Shown here in pieces: positions 18,390 through 28,563 of a stretch of DNA of 64,000 nucleotides. Source of the DNA: CAZDCD01 sp964503885. Its GTDB lineage: Bacteria; Bacteroidota; Bacteroidia; Bacteroidales; UBA10428. Where the stretch lies: the NCBI GenBank assembly GCA_964503885.1, contig CAZDCD010000010.1, forward strand, positions 86,118 through 150,117, read 5' to 3'. A program made the translations under genes and the position numbers. Positions within the stretch are counted from its first letter, which is position 1. Every line of letters begins with the position of its first letter. The notes beneath the pieces are model-generated. The model made no database searches and was not told the origin of the DNA. It worked only from the letters and a program-made list of their open reading frames with translations.

Positions 18390-19012
18390 AGTGATTAAGT
18401 AAGGAAGATACCTGGGAACGCTTCAATTCGCTACATTGAGCCGATCAGAAATTTGAAATTGAATATTTTTCCATAGAAATCATTACCTTGATCACATAAT
18501 GGTCAAACCACTTAATTACATCATCACTTCAAGTGCCGGAAAATACGCATATGTCATAGGTAAAAACCGTTATATAAAAATGAAGGTCAATACCCACCGG
18601 AATTGACTGGAAATCCCTATACCGGGAATTCTGAAAGTATTTAATATCAATATATTAAAGCTTATTCATTAAACTCACCGGTATGAGATTCTTTCCGTAT
18701 TCATTTATCCTTTGTAAACTAATTAATTATCAGAATATTACTAATAATATACATAGTTAACTATTATTTTAACTATACTTATTTTACCTTGGTCATCCTT
18801 TAGGCATCCTTTATCAAAACAATATCAAGAGAATCAAGTATATCATTAAATAGTGCAACAATCCGAAATGGATCACGTAAAACCCTGAAAATGATACACA
18901 GTTTTTTAAATAAGAAAAAAATTGCGTAACTTAAGTGATGAAGAGGTGAGCTGTTGAAAACTTTATTTGGATTGCGAAGGTTTGAGGTTTAAATTAACAA
19001 TCGTTTGAGAGA
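18390..19012. other. 623-bp AT-rich intergenic region upstream of the giant-protein gene
   Basis: No gene of confidence is seen. A 35-codon frame at 18499-18606 (MVKPLNYIITSSAGKYAYVI...) is too short to support. An AT-rich palindrome (8-bp arms, TTTAATAT/ATATTAAA) lies at 18640-18659, and a promoter-like TTATTTGGAT at 18963-18972. The region likely holds the control sequences of the large surface-protein operon. Confidence 0.5.
18963..18972 (+). promoter_or_regulatory. TTATTTGGAT motif upstream of giant-protein gene
   Basis: The motif ends 40 bp before ATG 19013. It is identical to decamers upstream of the TonB receptor and the GH35 gene, at similar spacing. It may be the -7 element of the operon promoter. 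Confidence 0.4.
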
Positions 19013-22000
19013 ATGCTGAGGACTTTTTTTGAGATATTGAATGAAGGTATGTTTTCATCCAAGGCTTTGAATAGAAAAGAACTGGACTGGAAGATTTCGG
19101 AATGCGGCAGGAGCAACTGGCTTCATTTATACAAATGGTCGGTAAAAAGGCAATTTTTAATCTTTGCTGTCTTATTTTTCCTTTCGGCCAGGTTATTTCC
19201 GGCAACCATTACCAGCAATGCAATGACAGGGAACTGGAGTACACCGGCTTCATGGGTAGGAGGTGTGGTTCCGGGTGCAGGGGATGATGTAATTATCGCA
19301 AACAATGCCAATATAACTGTTAATGGTAATTATACCTGTTTAAGCCTGATCCTGAATGGTGGAAATCAACCCTCATCGGTGATCATTTCAGGAACAAATT
19401 CACTTACGGTGACAAATACCACAACTTTATTCTGCAATTCAAACAATGATTGGAAATCTGTAGTGGTAGATAACGGATCTTTTACTTCCGGTTCCGTAAC
19501 CATGAATTCAACCAATAACAACAGCCGGGATGCCTTTATTGAAATTGCATCAGGAAACGCTACTGTTTTGGGGGATCTCACCATGAATGCCAATATAAAT
19601 AGGAATTATATCCGTTTCACCGGGGCAGGAATCTTAAATGTAGGAGGCAATATTTCAGGTGGTGGTATTACCAGTACATTTGGAGGTGGAGGAACACCCA
19701 CATCGGGTACTGTAAATCTAAACGGATCGGTAGCTCAATCAATTGATGGATATACATTTTACAATTTTACAGTGTCTGGTAGTGGAGACAAATCGCAGTC
19801 TGCATCAATAACTGTTTCAAATGATTTTACCATGAATGGTGGTAATTTTCTTTTAAACGGCAACAATAGTACTATTTCAAATCTTATATTGACTTCCGGT
19901 ACTATTCAACTTGGCGATAACAATTTAACATTATCCGGTACACAATCTGGTGGTTCAGCATCGAGTATGGTAGTTACCGATGGCAATGGATATTTGATCC
20001 GTAATGCCAATGCCACATTGCCTATTATTTTCCCGGTTGGTTCTGACGGATTATATGATCCTGTTTCAATTACTGCAATAAATAACACAACCGGAACTAT
20101 ACTTGTAAGAACAACTTCGTATGCTGGCTTAGGACCTAAGTATATTTCCCGCTACTGGGATATGTTGACCAGCGTTGCTGGTAAAATAATTACTTCAATC
20201 TTTCAATACGAAGGCTCTGAAATATCCATAACTCCGAACACAATATATTTCCGGCCAAATCTGGGAGCATGGCAGCCACCATCCGGTACACAAACCTTTG
20301 GTGCAAATACAATCACCATTACCGGTACATCAGATATTACAACAACAAATTCTTCCTGGACTGCCGGGGCAATCGGAACGTATTATTCATATCAGACTGG
20401 TAACTGGAACAATCCCACAACATGGACATCAGATCCGGGAGGTACGACACAGATGGGTTCAACCGTTCCCGGGACTAATGATTTTGTAGTGATCCTGGAT
20501 GGAAGAACGATTAGCCTTACCGGCAATGTTAACGAGGCCGACATTGATATATCAATCAATGCAGGCGGGATCATAGACATGTCTACATACCAGTTTACGT
20601 CCGGACTGAAAGCTTTGCGTGGTCAGGGTACTTTACAACTGGCCTCTGTCAATTTTCCGTCGGCGACCACCAATACTTTTATAATTACAGGAGGTGGAAC
20701 GACCGAGTACAATAATTCAGTAAATTTTACTCTCCCTGCTACTCAAACTACCTATAATCACCTGACCATAAATGCCCCCGGCATTATTGCAACTCAATTG
20801 AACAACCTTACACTGAACGGAAACCTGTATGTGAAACAAGGTACCTATCGGATAAATGACAATACTGCGAATAGAAGGCAACTGACTATTTTCGGAAATG
20901 TAGTCGTAGATAACGGAGCTTCGCTGACCACAGGCGCCGGAAATACATTTACAACAGCCGTAACTGGTGTAACAGGTGGTACTGCACCATTTTTAAACTA
21001 TTATATTAATAATACACACCAGGTAATTCTGTATGGTGATTTTACAAACGACGGAACAGTACGCTTCACCAATCAGGCATATCCGGTATTTGATGCCTTT
21101 CCCAATCAGGGTGCTGCCACAGTTTATTTTATGGGAGCAACGAACAATACGTTAACTTGTAACAATACTACTGATTTTTACAATCTTGTCCTTGATAAAG
21201 GGGTTGATCAAACGTTCAAATTAACAATATACTCAACTGGTTATTCAAATTTCAGGTTGTTTGGGGCTAATACTTCAGGGGGCGATGGAGGTGGAAATAA
21301 TCCTAATCTGAAAAAAGCCCTGTGGATAAGAACCGGAACCTTGGATCTAAAAGGTTTAACCATAATTCCCTCCTTGACTGAAGGAAATTGTGATTCCGGT
21401 CCGGGCGGTCCTAATTCTGATTTTTATATACCTGCCAACGGTGCACTGATCCTTGACGGTGCAGATGTAATTGTGCTGTCTACAGCTGATGATTACAGGG
21501 AGCTGAATGTGGCTTATGGGGTGGCAGCCCCAAACAATACTGCGGCAGGAATTAGTCTGAGCGGATGCAGCTCCTTTTCAATATATGGCAAAATCAAAAT
21601 CAACAACGGGTATTTTTCGACACGTGAATCAGGTGGATTTATTACCTGGGATGTAGCCTCGGGACAATTTGAGCTTAACGGAGGTCAGGTCGATGCTAAG
21701 CAGTTCAGGGCCGCCGGTGGTACAGGAGGACTGGCTTCTTATACACAGACCGGAGGTATGCTATACCTGCGGGGCCGCTTTCAGCGTACACCCTTACAAT
21801 ACACGACGGTCGATGACCTTAAGGATTTCACATCAGCCACGATAAATACCAACCGTATAGCTGCTGCATTGGATGGTTCTGTTGCAACGTTTAACCTGAA
21901 TGCTGCAGAAAACGTATTTAGTATGTCGGGCGGCACCATGCGGATATATGACGTATGTGGTGCGGGTGGAGGACAAAACGGAGCGTTTGAAGTACTTTCT

Positions 22001-25000
22001 TCATATGCAAATATTAACGTAACAGGTGGCACGGTTGAAGTAATCCCGACAACTGGTTCAGGTGCGGATGCGACCAGCTATATTCTGGAATCGAATGCCC
22101 CTGTTTACAACCTTTTTGTCAGCAGGGTAAGCGGTACAGCACCGGTACTGTTAAATACGTATCCGTTAAAAGTCTTAAAAAATCTTACACTTCAGTCGGG
22201 TGTGTTGAATGCAAATAATTTTGATGTAGCTGTAGGCGGTAATTTCATCATTGCACTTGGTACTACATACACAACCGGCACCAATCGCACCATATTTAAT
22301 GGTACAGGAACGCAGTCGTTTGCGATCAATCTCGCCACACCCCTTACCGTAAACAAGTTGATTGTAGACAAATCAAGTTCTGATGTACTCATACTAGATG
22401 GCACTCAAAATACCCTGAATATAACGGATTCGCTGAAGATTTTGAACAGCCGCTTTAACGATAACAGCAAAACAGTGAATTGTGCCGCCAACATATTCAA
22501 TTCCGGATATCATCTCGGATCAGGAAAGATTGTATTGAACAGCAATGCTGTGCAAAACATTGACGGTAACGGTACGGGCATTTTTCAGAATCTTGAATTG
22601 AACAAACCTGCAGCCGGAACGGCAGTTGTCAATATGAATGCTGTTTTTACCATCAACGGTACACTTACTTTTTCAGGCGCAGCTGCCGGGTATAAACCGA
22701 TGAATATCCAAAACAACGAACTTATCCTGGGAACAGATGCAATTGTTGCAGGAGCTGATGCAAACCGGTATATCCAGACAAGCGGGAATGCCGGGGACGG
22801 CGGATTAACCAGGCAATATTCGGCAGTTTCGCCTTCGTTCACCTTTCCTGTAGGTGCATCTTCGACATCTCATGCCCTTCCTGCTTATACTCCGGCCACG
22901 CTGGGAATTAACGGTTCTCCTGCGGCGTTCGGGTCGATCACAGTTATTCCGGTTGGTTATGAACATCCTGCTACGATCAATAACGGGCGGACCCTGACTT
23001 ATTTCTGGCGGGTAAAATCAAACAGTTTTACATTGGGAACTGCTACAGTGACTCACGGGTATACTTACGATCAGAATGATGTGATTACCGGTGCCGGAAT
23101 AACCGAGAATGGTTATGTGGCTGCACGCTATCAGGCTACAACCTATTCCTGGTCAAAAGGTACCGTAAATGATGTTGATGAGGCGGCCAATATTGTTGGT
23201 GAGCCGGGTACAGGTAACTTTCTTGAAAATGTTGCATTTATTGATGGCGATTATACTGCCGGTGATGATGCACCCACCGACCCGTTTGGTGCACCTGTGA
23301 TTTTTTACAGCAGGCAGTCTGCAAACTGGAATCTGGCAACTACATGGTCAAATGTAAGCCATACCGGACCTGCTGCTGCAACCATTCCGGGTTTGAACGA
23401 TGTGGTAATTATCGGCAATGGCAATACCGTAAATCTTACAGGCAATCAAAATTGTGCAGTACTGCAAATTGAAAACGGGTCAACACTTGATATTTATACC
23501 TATACAGGAAGTACATTCAGTATGGTGGTTAATCACCCTAATGGAAATGGGTTGTTTCAGGTAACCACGCCGAAAACTCCAAATAATACCATTCCAGGAT
23601 TGTTTACTTTTCCATCAGGTGATTTTTCTGATTTTAATGTGCATGGCGGTACCACAGAATTTTACGATATAGATGGCACTGTCGGAGCACTGTATATATT
23701 ACCCGCCAATGTTATCCAATACGGAAACCTGATCCTGAGGGCCAGGGGAGGAGATAACCTTGTATTACCGAATAATGCCGCAACCACTGTCTACGGGGAT
23801 TTGACTTGTACCGGAAATGCAACCACTGCATGGATTGCGATGTGCTGGAATACCAATATATGGCCTTACTTTTCGGGCGTATATAATCCGACGATCGAAA
23901 AAACAGTAACAGTTAAAGGGAGTATGTACGTTGATGCGGGTAGCTTTGAGTTTTTCAACGACCAGGCTCCGCAGCATTTAATTGTCGAGGGTGATGTTGT
24001 TGTTGCGCCAGGGGCTGTATTGGAGATCTATCCGAATTATCCGTTTGCTACTCCGGTGGTGAACAATACGATTGCAATAGGCGGTTCCCTGATAAACAAT
24101 AACGTTGTTACACTAAGATCGACAGGGGGAGGAAGAACATATACTGTGGATGCAACCTTTTTTGGTGAAAATTCGGCAAGTATTACAAATACCTCCGGTA
24201 TTCCGACAACCACACTGAATAATGTCCTTGTAAATAAAGGCAGTTCACAATCAGATTCGTTAATTATAGATATTGGTGGAACTCTTAATACTTTAGCTGA
24301 TGGCTGGCTTACTTTGCAAAATGGAACCCTGGGGTATTTGAGAACCAATCCCAACTCTGATTTTACCATTACTACAACAAGTCCGTTTACAATACCTACT
24401 ACAGCAGGTCTTTATATCGATTACAGCAATTCGGGCAACAGGGATATTCTTCTTGCTGTTGGCAATTCCGATGGCAATGATGTATACCTTAATGGTAAAC
24501 TGGCTCTTATCAACGGCAATGTGTATATAGGAAATACAAATGGCACAACTGTAAGGAATAACGATATTGAATATTCTGGCGGAGGTTCATCAGAAATTGA
24601 AATTCAGGGTGGTAACCTCATTGTTAATGGGCAGATCCGAAGAAATCCCGCTACTTCAGCCGGGGTCTTGAAATATACACAGAGTGGTGGTCAGCTTGTG
24701 ATCAACGGACAGAATGCCAATACTGGCAATGCAAAATTAGAAATATTAAATGCCGGAAGCCAGTTCAATATGAGTGGTGGATCTCTGACCATAGTCAGGG
24801 GCGGTGGAGGAAATACATTCGGAGATCTGTACCTGAGACCTGCGAGCTCAACGGTAACAGGTGGTGACATTGTATTTTCCCAGGTTCCGCCCGTTGGTCC
24901 CGTTGTTGATGCAGTGCAGGATTACAGACTCGACGCAACAGTATCTTTGAATAACCTTACCATAACAGGTAAAACAGCGGGACCTGCCCGGAATGCTACA

Positions 25001-28000
25001 GTTACTCTTCTTATCAGTCCGCTAACTCTGAACGGTTCGCTTACATTAAGCAATAACAGAAGCTTTTTTGATGCCAATTCTACGTACAATATCAATGTTA
25101 CAATTAACGGAAACCTGAATAATTCGGGAACCTATTCCCATTATTTGAATACAACTACATTCAATGGCAATATTCAGGCTATTACAGGTACTTCACCAAC
25201 AACATTTTACGATCTGGTGGTGAATCCCGTAACAAGGCTCACCCTGAACGGTAATACCACTGTAAACAGAAACCTTACCCTGAGCAGCGGAACATTAGAG
25301 TGTGGAAATTACACTGTATATGTTGCCGGGAACCTGAACAATAATGCAACCTACACGGATAATAACACAGGCGTTGAACTGAATGGCAGCAGTCTTCAAT
25401 ATATATCCGGAACAGGCACATACGGCCAGCTTGCACTTAACAATACTGCGGGAGCCAGACTGAATAACAGCATAACCCTTGAAAAGAACCTTGTACTTAC
25501 ACAGGGTATCCTGGATATCAACAAATATTTGCTGTCACTGGGTGTGAACAGCAATATTTCAGGAGCACCATTCAGCTCGGCCAAAATGATCACTTCCGAC
25601 GGAGTTTTCAGTAATGTGGGAATCAATAAGTTCTTTCCGATAATAGGTGCTCCCACAACATTTACCTTTCCGTTGGGTACAACCGGAAAATACACACCTG
25701 CGGTCCTTAGTATTAATACCAATACCAATGTGGGTTCTTTAAGACTTAACAACATTAATACCCGACATTCTGCTGTAATTGATCCGGCAAATGTGCTGGA
25801 CTATTACTGGGAAATGGAAGGTAATGGTTTAATGGGATTTAACGGAAATATTGTATTTAACTACCTCCAGGAAGATGTACTGGGCTCTCAGGAAAACAAT
25901 TACCTTGCAGCAAGGTTATTAACCCCTGCTACCAGCTGGAGCCTGACTTCCACAGTCGATGATGTGGCCAATACGATAACAATTAATTATGTCAACACCG
26001 ATAATCTTAGCGGAGAATATACAGCCGGCATTAGTACTGCTTTTCCGCCGGATATACCTGAATATACCAGCAATTCCAATGGAGACTGGACTGATAATAC
26101 GATTTGGACACAAACCGGTGGTACTTTGTATCCTTGTCCTCTGGGTGGACCCAATGGTTTTATTGTTACCATTGATCATGAGGTGACTGCAGATGCCAAT
26201 TATTGTTCGGCATACAAGACAACAATCAATAATACACTGCGTATTGTATCACCCTATTTCGGACATAATCTGGGTATTGTTACCGGCAACGGTACTTTAT
26301 ATCTTGAGAGTGGTGTGATCCCTGCCGGACGGTACACAAGTTTTCTCGATTGTTCAAACGATGCAACATTGGAATATGGCGGTACTGGCACCTATATATT
26401 AATTGCAGACCTTTATTCCAGCGTTCCTAATATTCTGCTTTCCGGAACAGGTACAAGGAATATACCGAATAAAGATTTAACGATATGCCATAGCTTGAAG
26501 ATTGGAACAGCAACCGATGGACCAGCATTCGATAATACCCTGAATAACCGCAAATTAACAATTCTGGGTACAATGGAACGATATAACACCGGCGTATTCA
26601 AAAGCGGTTCAGGCGCAGGTGCTACAGTATCATTTGCCGGTTCATCGGCTCAAACAATAGGTGGAATTTTAGGCGATTTTACAGGCACAAATGCCTTTAA
26701 CAATCTTGAGATCAATAATGCTGCCGGATTAACTATCAACACAAACGGTGCCATTGAAGTAAATGGTAACCTTATGCTCACCAGCGGAGTAATCCATACA
26801 GCCACTGCAGATAAGCTTACGATCATTAATTCAGCCATGAATTGTGTAATTCCTGCCGGAGGTAGTTCATCGTCCTATGTTGACGGACCATTGATCAAAC
26901 GGATAAACCAAAGTGATAATTTCCTTTTCCCGGTGGGAGAAGGAACAAACCTTGGGAATAAGATCACCCTGATGACCACTATGACAGGACCTGCCTTATG
27001 GACCGTGGAGTATCATAATCCCAATACATTTACTACGTTCCAGGCACCGCTGACCTATGTCAATCTTGATGATTACTGGAACGTTACAGTGCCTTCGGCA
27101 AATCAGGCTATTGTTGACCTGAAATGGAATCCGGCAAGTGATCTGACTCCTCTTATGACACAGAATGGACTCTCTGATATGCGTGTAGCAGAGCACAACA
27201 GCACAGATTGGATTGAAATTTCCTCTTCAGCAACAGGCGATAATTACAACGGTAGTGTACAGACAGTCAGCCGGATTTCATTCCCAGTGGCAGGTAAAAA
27301 TGTAACCACTGCATGTATTAATGTCACCAAACCAAGGGCGACCCTATCTCCCTCAGGACCTGTTTGCGGTGCGGCCGGAATACTGGTTTCCTTTACTCAA
27401 TCACCGGGATTGAACTATACCTTAAGCTATACCATAAACGGAGTACCCCAGGTAGATGTGGCTATCTCTTCATTGCCGTATACACTGCCTACCCCTGTTC
27501 CAGGTATATATAGGCTCACAGCCTTTACTTACAATAACGGACTAAATAACGGTGTGGTTGATGCAGGTACAGTAACAGCTTATGACATACCTACCACGGC
27601 TGATGCCGGTTCGAATCAATCGCTTTGCGGGGCAACAGGTACAACACTGGCTGGTAATACCCCACTGGTAGGATCAGGATTATGGAGCATCGTAAGCGGT
27701 ATCGGAGGTACAGTAGTTACACCCGATTCACCTGCAAGTGATTTTAACGGAACAAACGGTACAACATATACATTAAGGTGGACAATAAGCAATGGCTCCT
27801 GCACATCTTCGGATGATGTGGTTATAGCATTTCCGCTGTTGCCCCTGCAGCCCGGTGCATACATTGTAAGTTCTCAGAATGTTTGTCAGGGCCAGAATGG
27901 TGTGCCATACAGCGTACCAAATGATCCATCGGTTTCCTATACATGGGTATATGGCGGTACCGGTGCTACCATTAACGGTACGGGCAATTCTGTTACCGTT

Positions 28001-28417
28001 GATTTCAGTACATTTGCAACCAGTGATACTTTAAGTGTCAGGGCCACCAACGGATGCGGCATAAGTGCCCCCAGGAACATCGCCATAACGGTAAATGCAC
28101 TTCCTGTTCCGACAATTACCGGAACTGATACAACGTGTCAGGGAAATATCATTGTATACTCCACTGAGGCCGGAATGACAAACTATACCTGGTCAGTAAC
28201 AGATCTTGATATTCCTGCAGCTCATACCATAATTGCTGGGGGAGGCATTACCGACAACAGCATAACCATTCAGTGGGACGGCTATGAATACCATAGAATA
28301 AGCATAAATTATGAAACTGCAGCAGGTTGTACAGCCGCCTCAGCTACCGAGCTGGATATATGGATCTCTAAGATCCCGGATACCGGCCCTGCATATTATA
28401 TACCCAATTCACCTTAA
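19013..28417 (+). CDS. Giant repetitive secreted protein (3,134 residues), putative surface adhesin/filament
   Basis: Residues about 56-75 form a hydrophobic export signal (RQFLIFAVLFFLSARLFPAT) after an unusually long charged N-terminus; ATG 19049 is an alternative start. The mature part is rich in Asn, Thr, Gly and Ser with beta-helix-like strands. It holds four large modules, each opened by a GxWxxPxxW-like sequence: 'GNWSTPASWVGGVVPGAGDD' (about 70), 'GNWNNPTTW' (about 459), 'ANWNLATTW' (about 1433) and 'GDWTDNTIW' (about 2352). Each module contains a 'FPVG/FPLG' block near its end. PKD/Ig-like domains fill about 2770-3115. The C-terminus is 'TGPAYYIPNSP'; no type A or type B T9SS sorting domain is present. 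Downstream genes encode a type B domain protein and PorP/SprF, so T9SS-linked export is inferred. Exact function is unknown. Confidence 0.85.
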   Translation: MLRTFFEILNEGMFSSKALNRKELDWKISECGRSNWLHLYKWSVKRQFLIFAVLFFLSARLFPATITSNAMTGNWSTPASWVGGVVPGAGDDVIIANNANITVNGNYTCLSLILNGGNQPSSVIISGTNSLTVTNTTTLFCNSNNDWKSVVVDNGSFTSGSVTMNSTNNNSRDAFIEIASGNATVLGDLTMNANINRNYIRFTGAGILNVGGNISGGGITSTFGGGGTPTSGTVNLNGSVAQSIDGYTFYNFTVSGSGDKSQSASITVSNDFTMNGGNFLLNGNNSTISNLILTSGTIQLGDNNLTLSGTQSGGSASSMVVTDGNGYLIRNANATLPIIFPVGSDGLYDPVSITAINNTTGTILVRTTSYAGLGPKYISRYWDMLTSVAGKIITSIFQYEGSEISITPNTIYFRPNLGAWQPPSGTQTFGANTITITGTSDITTTNSSWTAGAIGTYYSYQTGNWNNPTTWTSDPGGTTQMGSTVPGTNDFVVILDGRTISLTGNVNEADIDISINAGGIIDMSTYQFTSGLKALRGQGTLQLASVNFPSATTNTFIITGGGTTEYNNSVNFTLPATQTTYNHLTINAPGIIATQLNNLTLNGNLYVKQGTYRINDNTANRRQLTIFGNVVVDNGASLTTGAGNTFTTAVTGVTGGTAPFLNYYINNTHQVILYGDFTNDGTVRFTNQAYPVFDAFPNQGAATVYFMGATNNTLTCNNTTDFYNLVLDKGVDQTFKLTIYSTGYSNFRLFGANTSGGDGGGNNPNLKKALWIRTGTLDLKGLTIIPSLTEGNCDSGPGGPNSDFYIPANGALILDGADVIVLSTADDYRELNVAYGVAAPNNTAAGISLSGCSSFSIYGKIKINNGYFSTRESGGFITWDVASGQFELNGGQVDAKQFRAAGGTGGLASYTQTGGMLYLRGRFQRTPLQYTTVDDLKDFTSATINTNRIAAALDGSVATFNLNAAENVFSMSGGTMRIYDVCGAGGGQNGAFEVLSSYANINVTGGTVEVIPTTGSGADATSYILESNAPVYNLFVSRVSGTAPVLLNTYPLKVLKNLTLQSGVLNANNFDVAVGGNFIIALGTTYTTGTNRTIFNGTGTQSFAINLATPLTVNKLIVDKSSSDVLILDGTQNTLNITDSLKILNSRFNDNSKTVNCAANIFNSGYHLGSGKIVLNSNAVQNIDGNGTGIFQNLELNKPAAGTAVVNMNAVFTINGTLTFSGAAAGYKPMNIQNNELILGTDAIVAGADANRYIQTSGNAGDGGLTRQYSAVSPSFTFPVGASSTSHALPAYTPATLGINGSPAAFGSITVIPVGYEHPATINNGRTLTYFWRVKSNSFTLGTATVTHGYTYDQNDVITGAGITENGYVAARYQATTYSWSKGTVNDVDEAANIVGEPGTGNFLENVAFIDGDYTAGDDAPTDPFGAPVIFYSRQSANWNLATTWSNVSHTGPAAATIPGLNDVVIIGNGNTVNLTGNQNCAVLQIENGSTLDIYTYTGSTFSMVVNHPNGNGLFQVTTPKTPNNTIPGLFTFPSGDFSDFNVHGGTTEFYDIDGTVGALYILPANVIQYGNLILRARGGDNLVLPNNAATTVYGDLTCTGNATTAWIAMCWNTNIWPYFSGVYNPTIEKTVTVKGSMYVDAGSFEFFNDQAPQHLIVEGDVVVAPGAVLEIYPNYPFATPVVNNTIAIGGSLINNNVVTLRSTGGGRTYTVDATFFGENSASITNTSGIPTTTLNNVLVNKGSSQSDSLIIDIGGTLNTLADGWLTLQNGTLGYLRTNPNSDFTITTTSPFTIPTTAGLYIDYSNSGNRDILLAVGNSDGNDVYLNGKLALINGNVYIGNTNGTTVRNNDIEYSGGGSSEIEIQGGNLIVNGQIRRNPATSAGVLKYTQSGGQLVINGQNANTGNAKLEILNAGSQFNMSGGSLTIVRGGGGNTFGDLYLRPASSTVTGGDIVFSQVPPVGPVVDAVQDYRLDATVSLNNLTITGKTAGPARNATVTLLISPLTLNGSLTLSNNRSFFDANSTYNINVTINGNLNNSGTYSHYLNTTTFNGNIQAITGTSPTTFYDLVVNPVTRLTLNGNTTVNRNLTLSSGTLECGNYTVYVAGNLNNNATYTDNNTGVELNGSSLQYISGTGTYGQLALNNTAGARLNNSITLEKNLVLTQGILDINKYLLSLGVNSNISGAPFSSAKMITSDGVFSNVGINKFFPIIGAPTTFTFPLGTTGKYTPAVLSINTNTNVGSLRLNNINTRHSAVIDPANVLDYYWEMEGNGLMGFNGNIVFNYLQEDVLGSQENNYLAARLLTPATSWSLTSTVDDVANTITINYVNTDNLSGEYTAGISTAFPPDIPEYTSNSNGDWTDNTIWTQTGGTLYPCPLGGPNGFIVTIDHEVTADANYCSAYKTTINNTLRIVSPYFGHNLGIVTGNGTLYLESGVIPAGRYTSFLDCSNDATLEYGGTGTYILIADLYSSVPNILLSGTGTRNIPNKDLTICHSLKIGTATDGPAFDNTLNNRKLTILGTMERYNTGVFKSGSGAGATVSFAGSSAQTIGGILGDFTGTNAFNNLEINNAAGLTINTNGAIEVNGNLMLTSGVIHTATADKLTIINSAMNCVIPAGGSSSSYVDGPLIKRINQSDNFLFPVGEGTNLGNKITLMTTMTGPALWTVEYHNPNTFTTFQAPLTYVNLDDYWNVTVPSANQAIVDLKWNPASDLTPLMTQNGLSDMRVAEHNSTDWIEISSSATGDNYNGSVQTVSRISFPVAGKNVTTACINVTKPRATLSPSGPVCGAAGILVSFTQSPGLNYTLSYTINGVPQVDVAISSLPYTLPTPVPGIYRLTAFTYNNGLNNGVVDAGTVTAYDIPTTADAGSNQSLCGATGTTLAGNTPLVGSGLWSIVSGIGGTVVTPDSPASDFNGTNGTTYTLRWTISNGSCTSSDDVVIAFPLLPLQPGAYIVSSQNVCQGQNGVPYSVPNDPSVSYTWVYGGTGATINGTGNSVTVDFSTFATSDTLSVRATNGCGISAPRNIAITVNALPVPTITGTDTTCQGNIIVYSTEAGMTNYTWSVTDLDIPAAHTIIAGGGITDNSITIQWDGYEYHRISINYETAAGCTAASATELDIWISKIPDTGPAYYIPNSP

Positions 28418-28563
28418 TTAATGCGATGTACAGGTTGACAATAACAAAGAAACGGTTGATCAAAATGGTGAAACAAATACATAAAGAATACGATAAAGTA
28501 AATAGAATAGTGAATTTAATTCAATAACAATTATTGCTCATGTTTAATTTAAATTTTAGAAAG

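Noticed and set aside
18499..18606. 35-codon frame in the 18.4-19.0 kb gap
   Set aside because: Too short, no family match, no conserved neighbour; not supported as a gene.
28465..28527. 20-codon frame between the giant gene and the next gene
   Set aside because: Very short and Lys/Ile-rich, expected by chance in AT-rich sequence.
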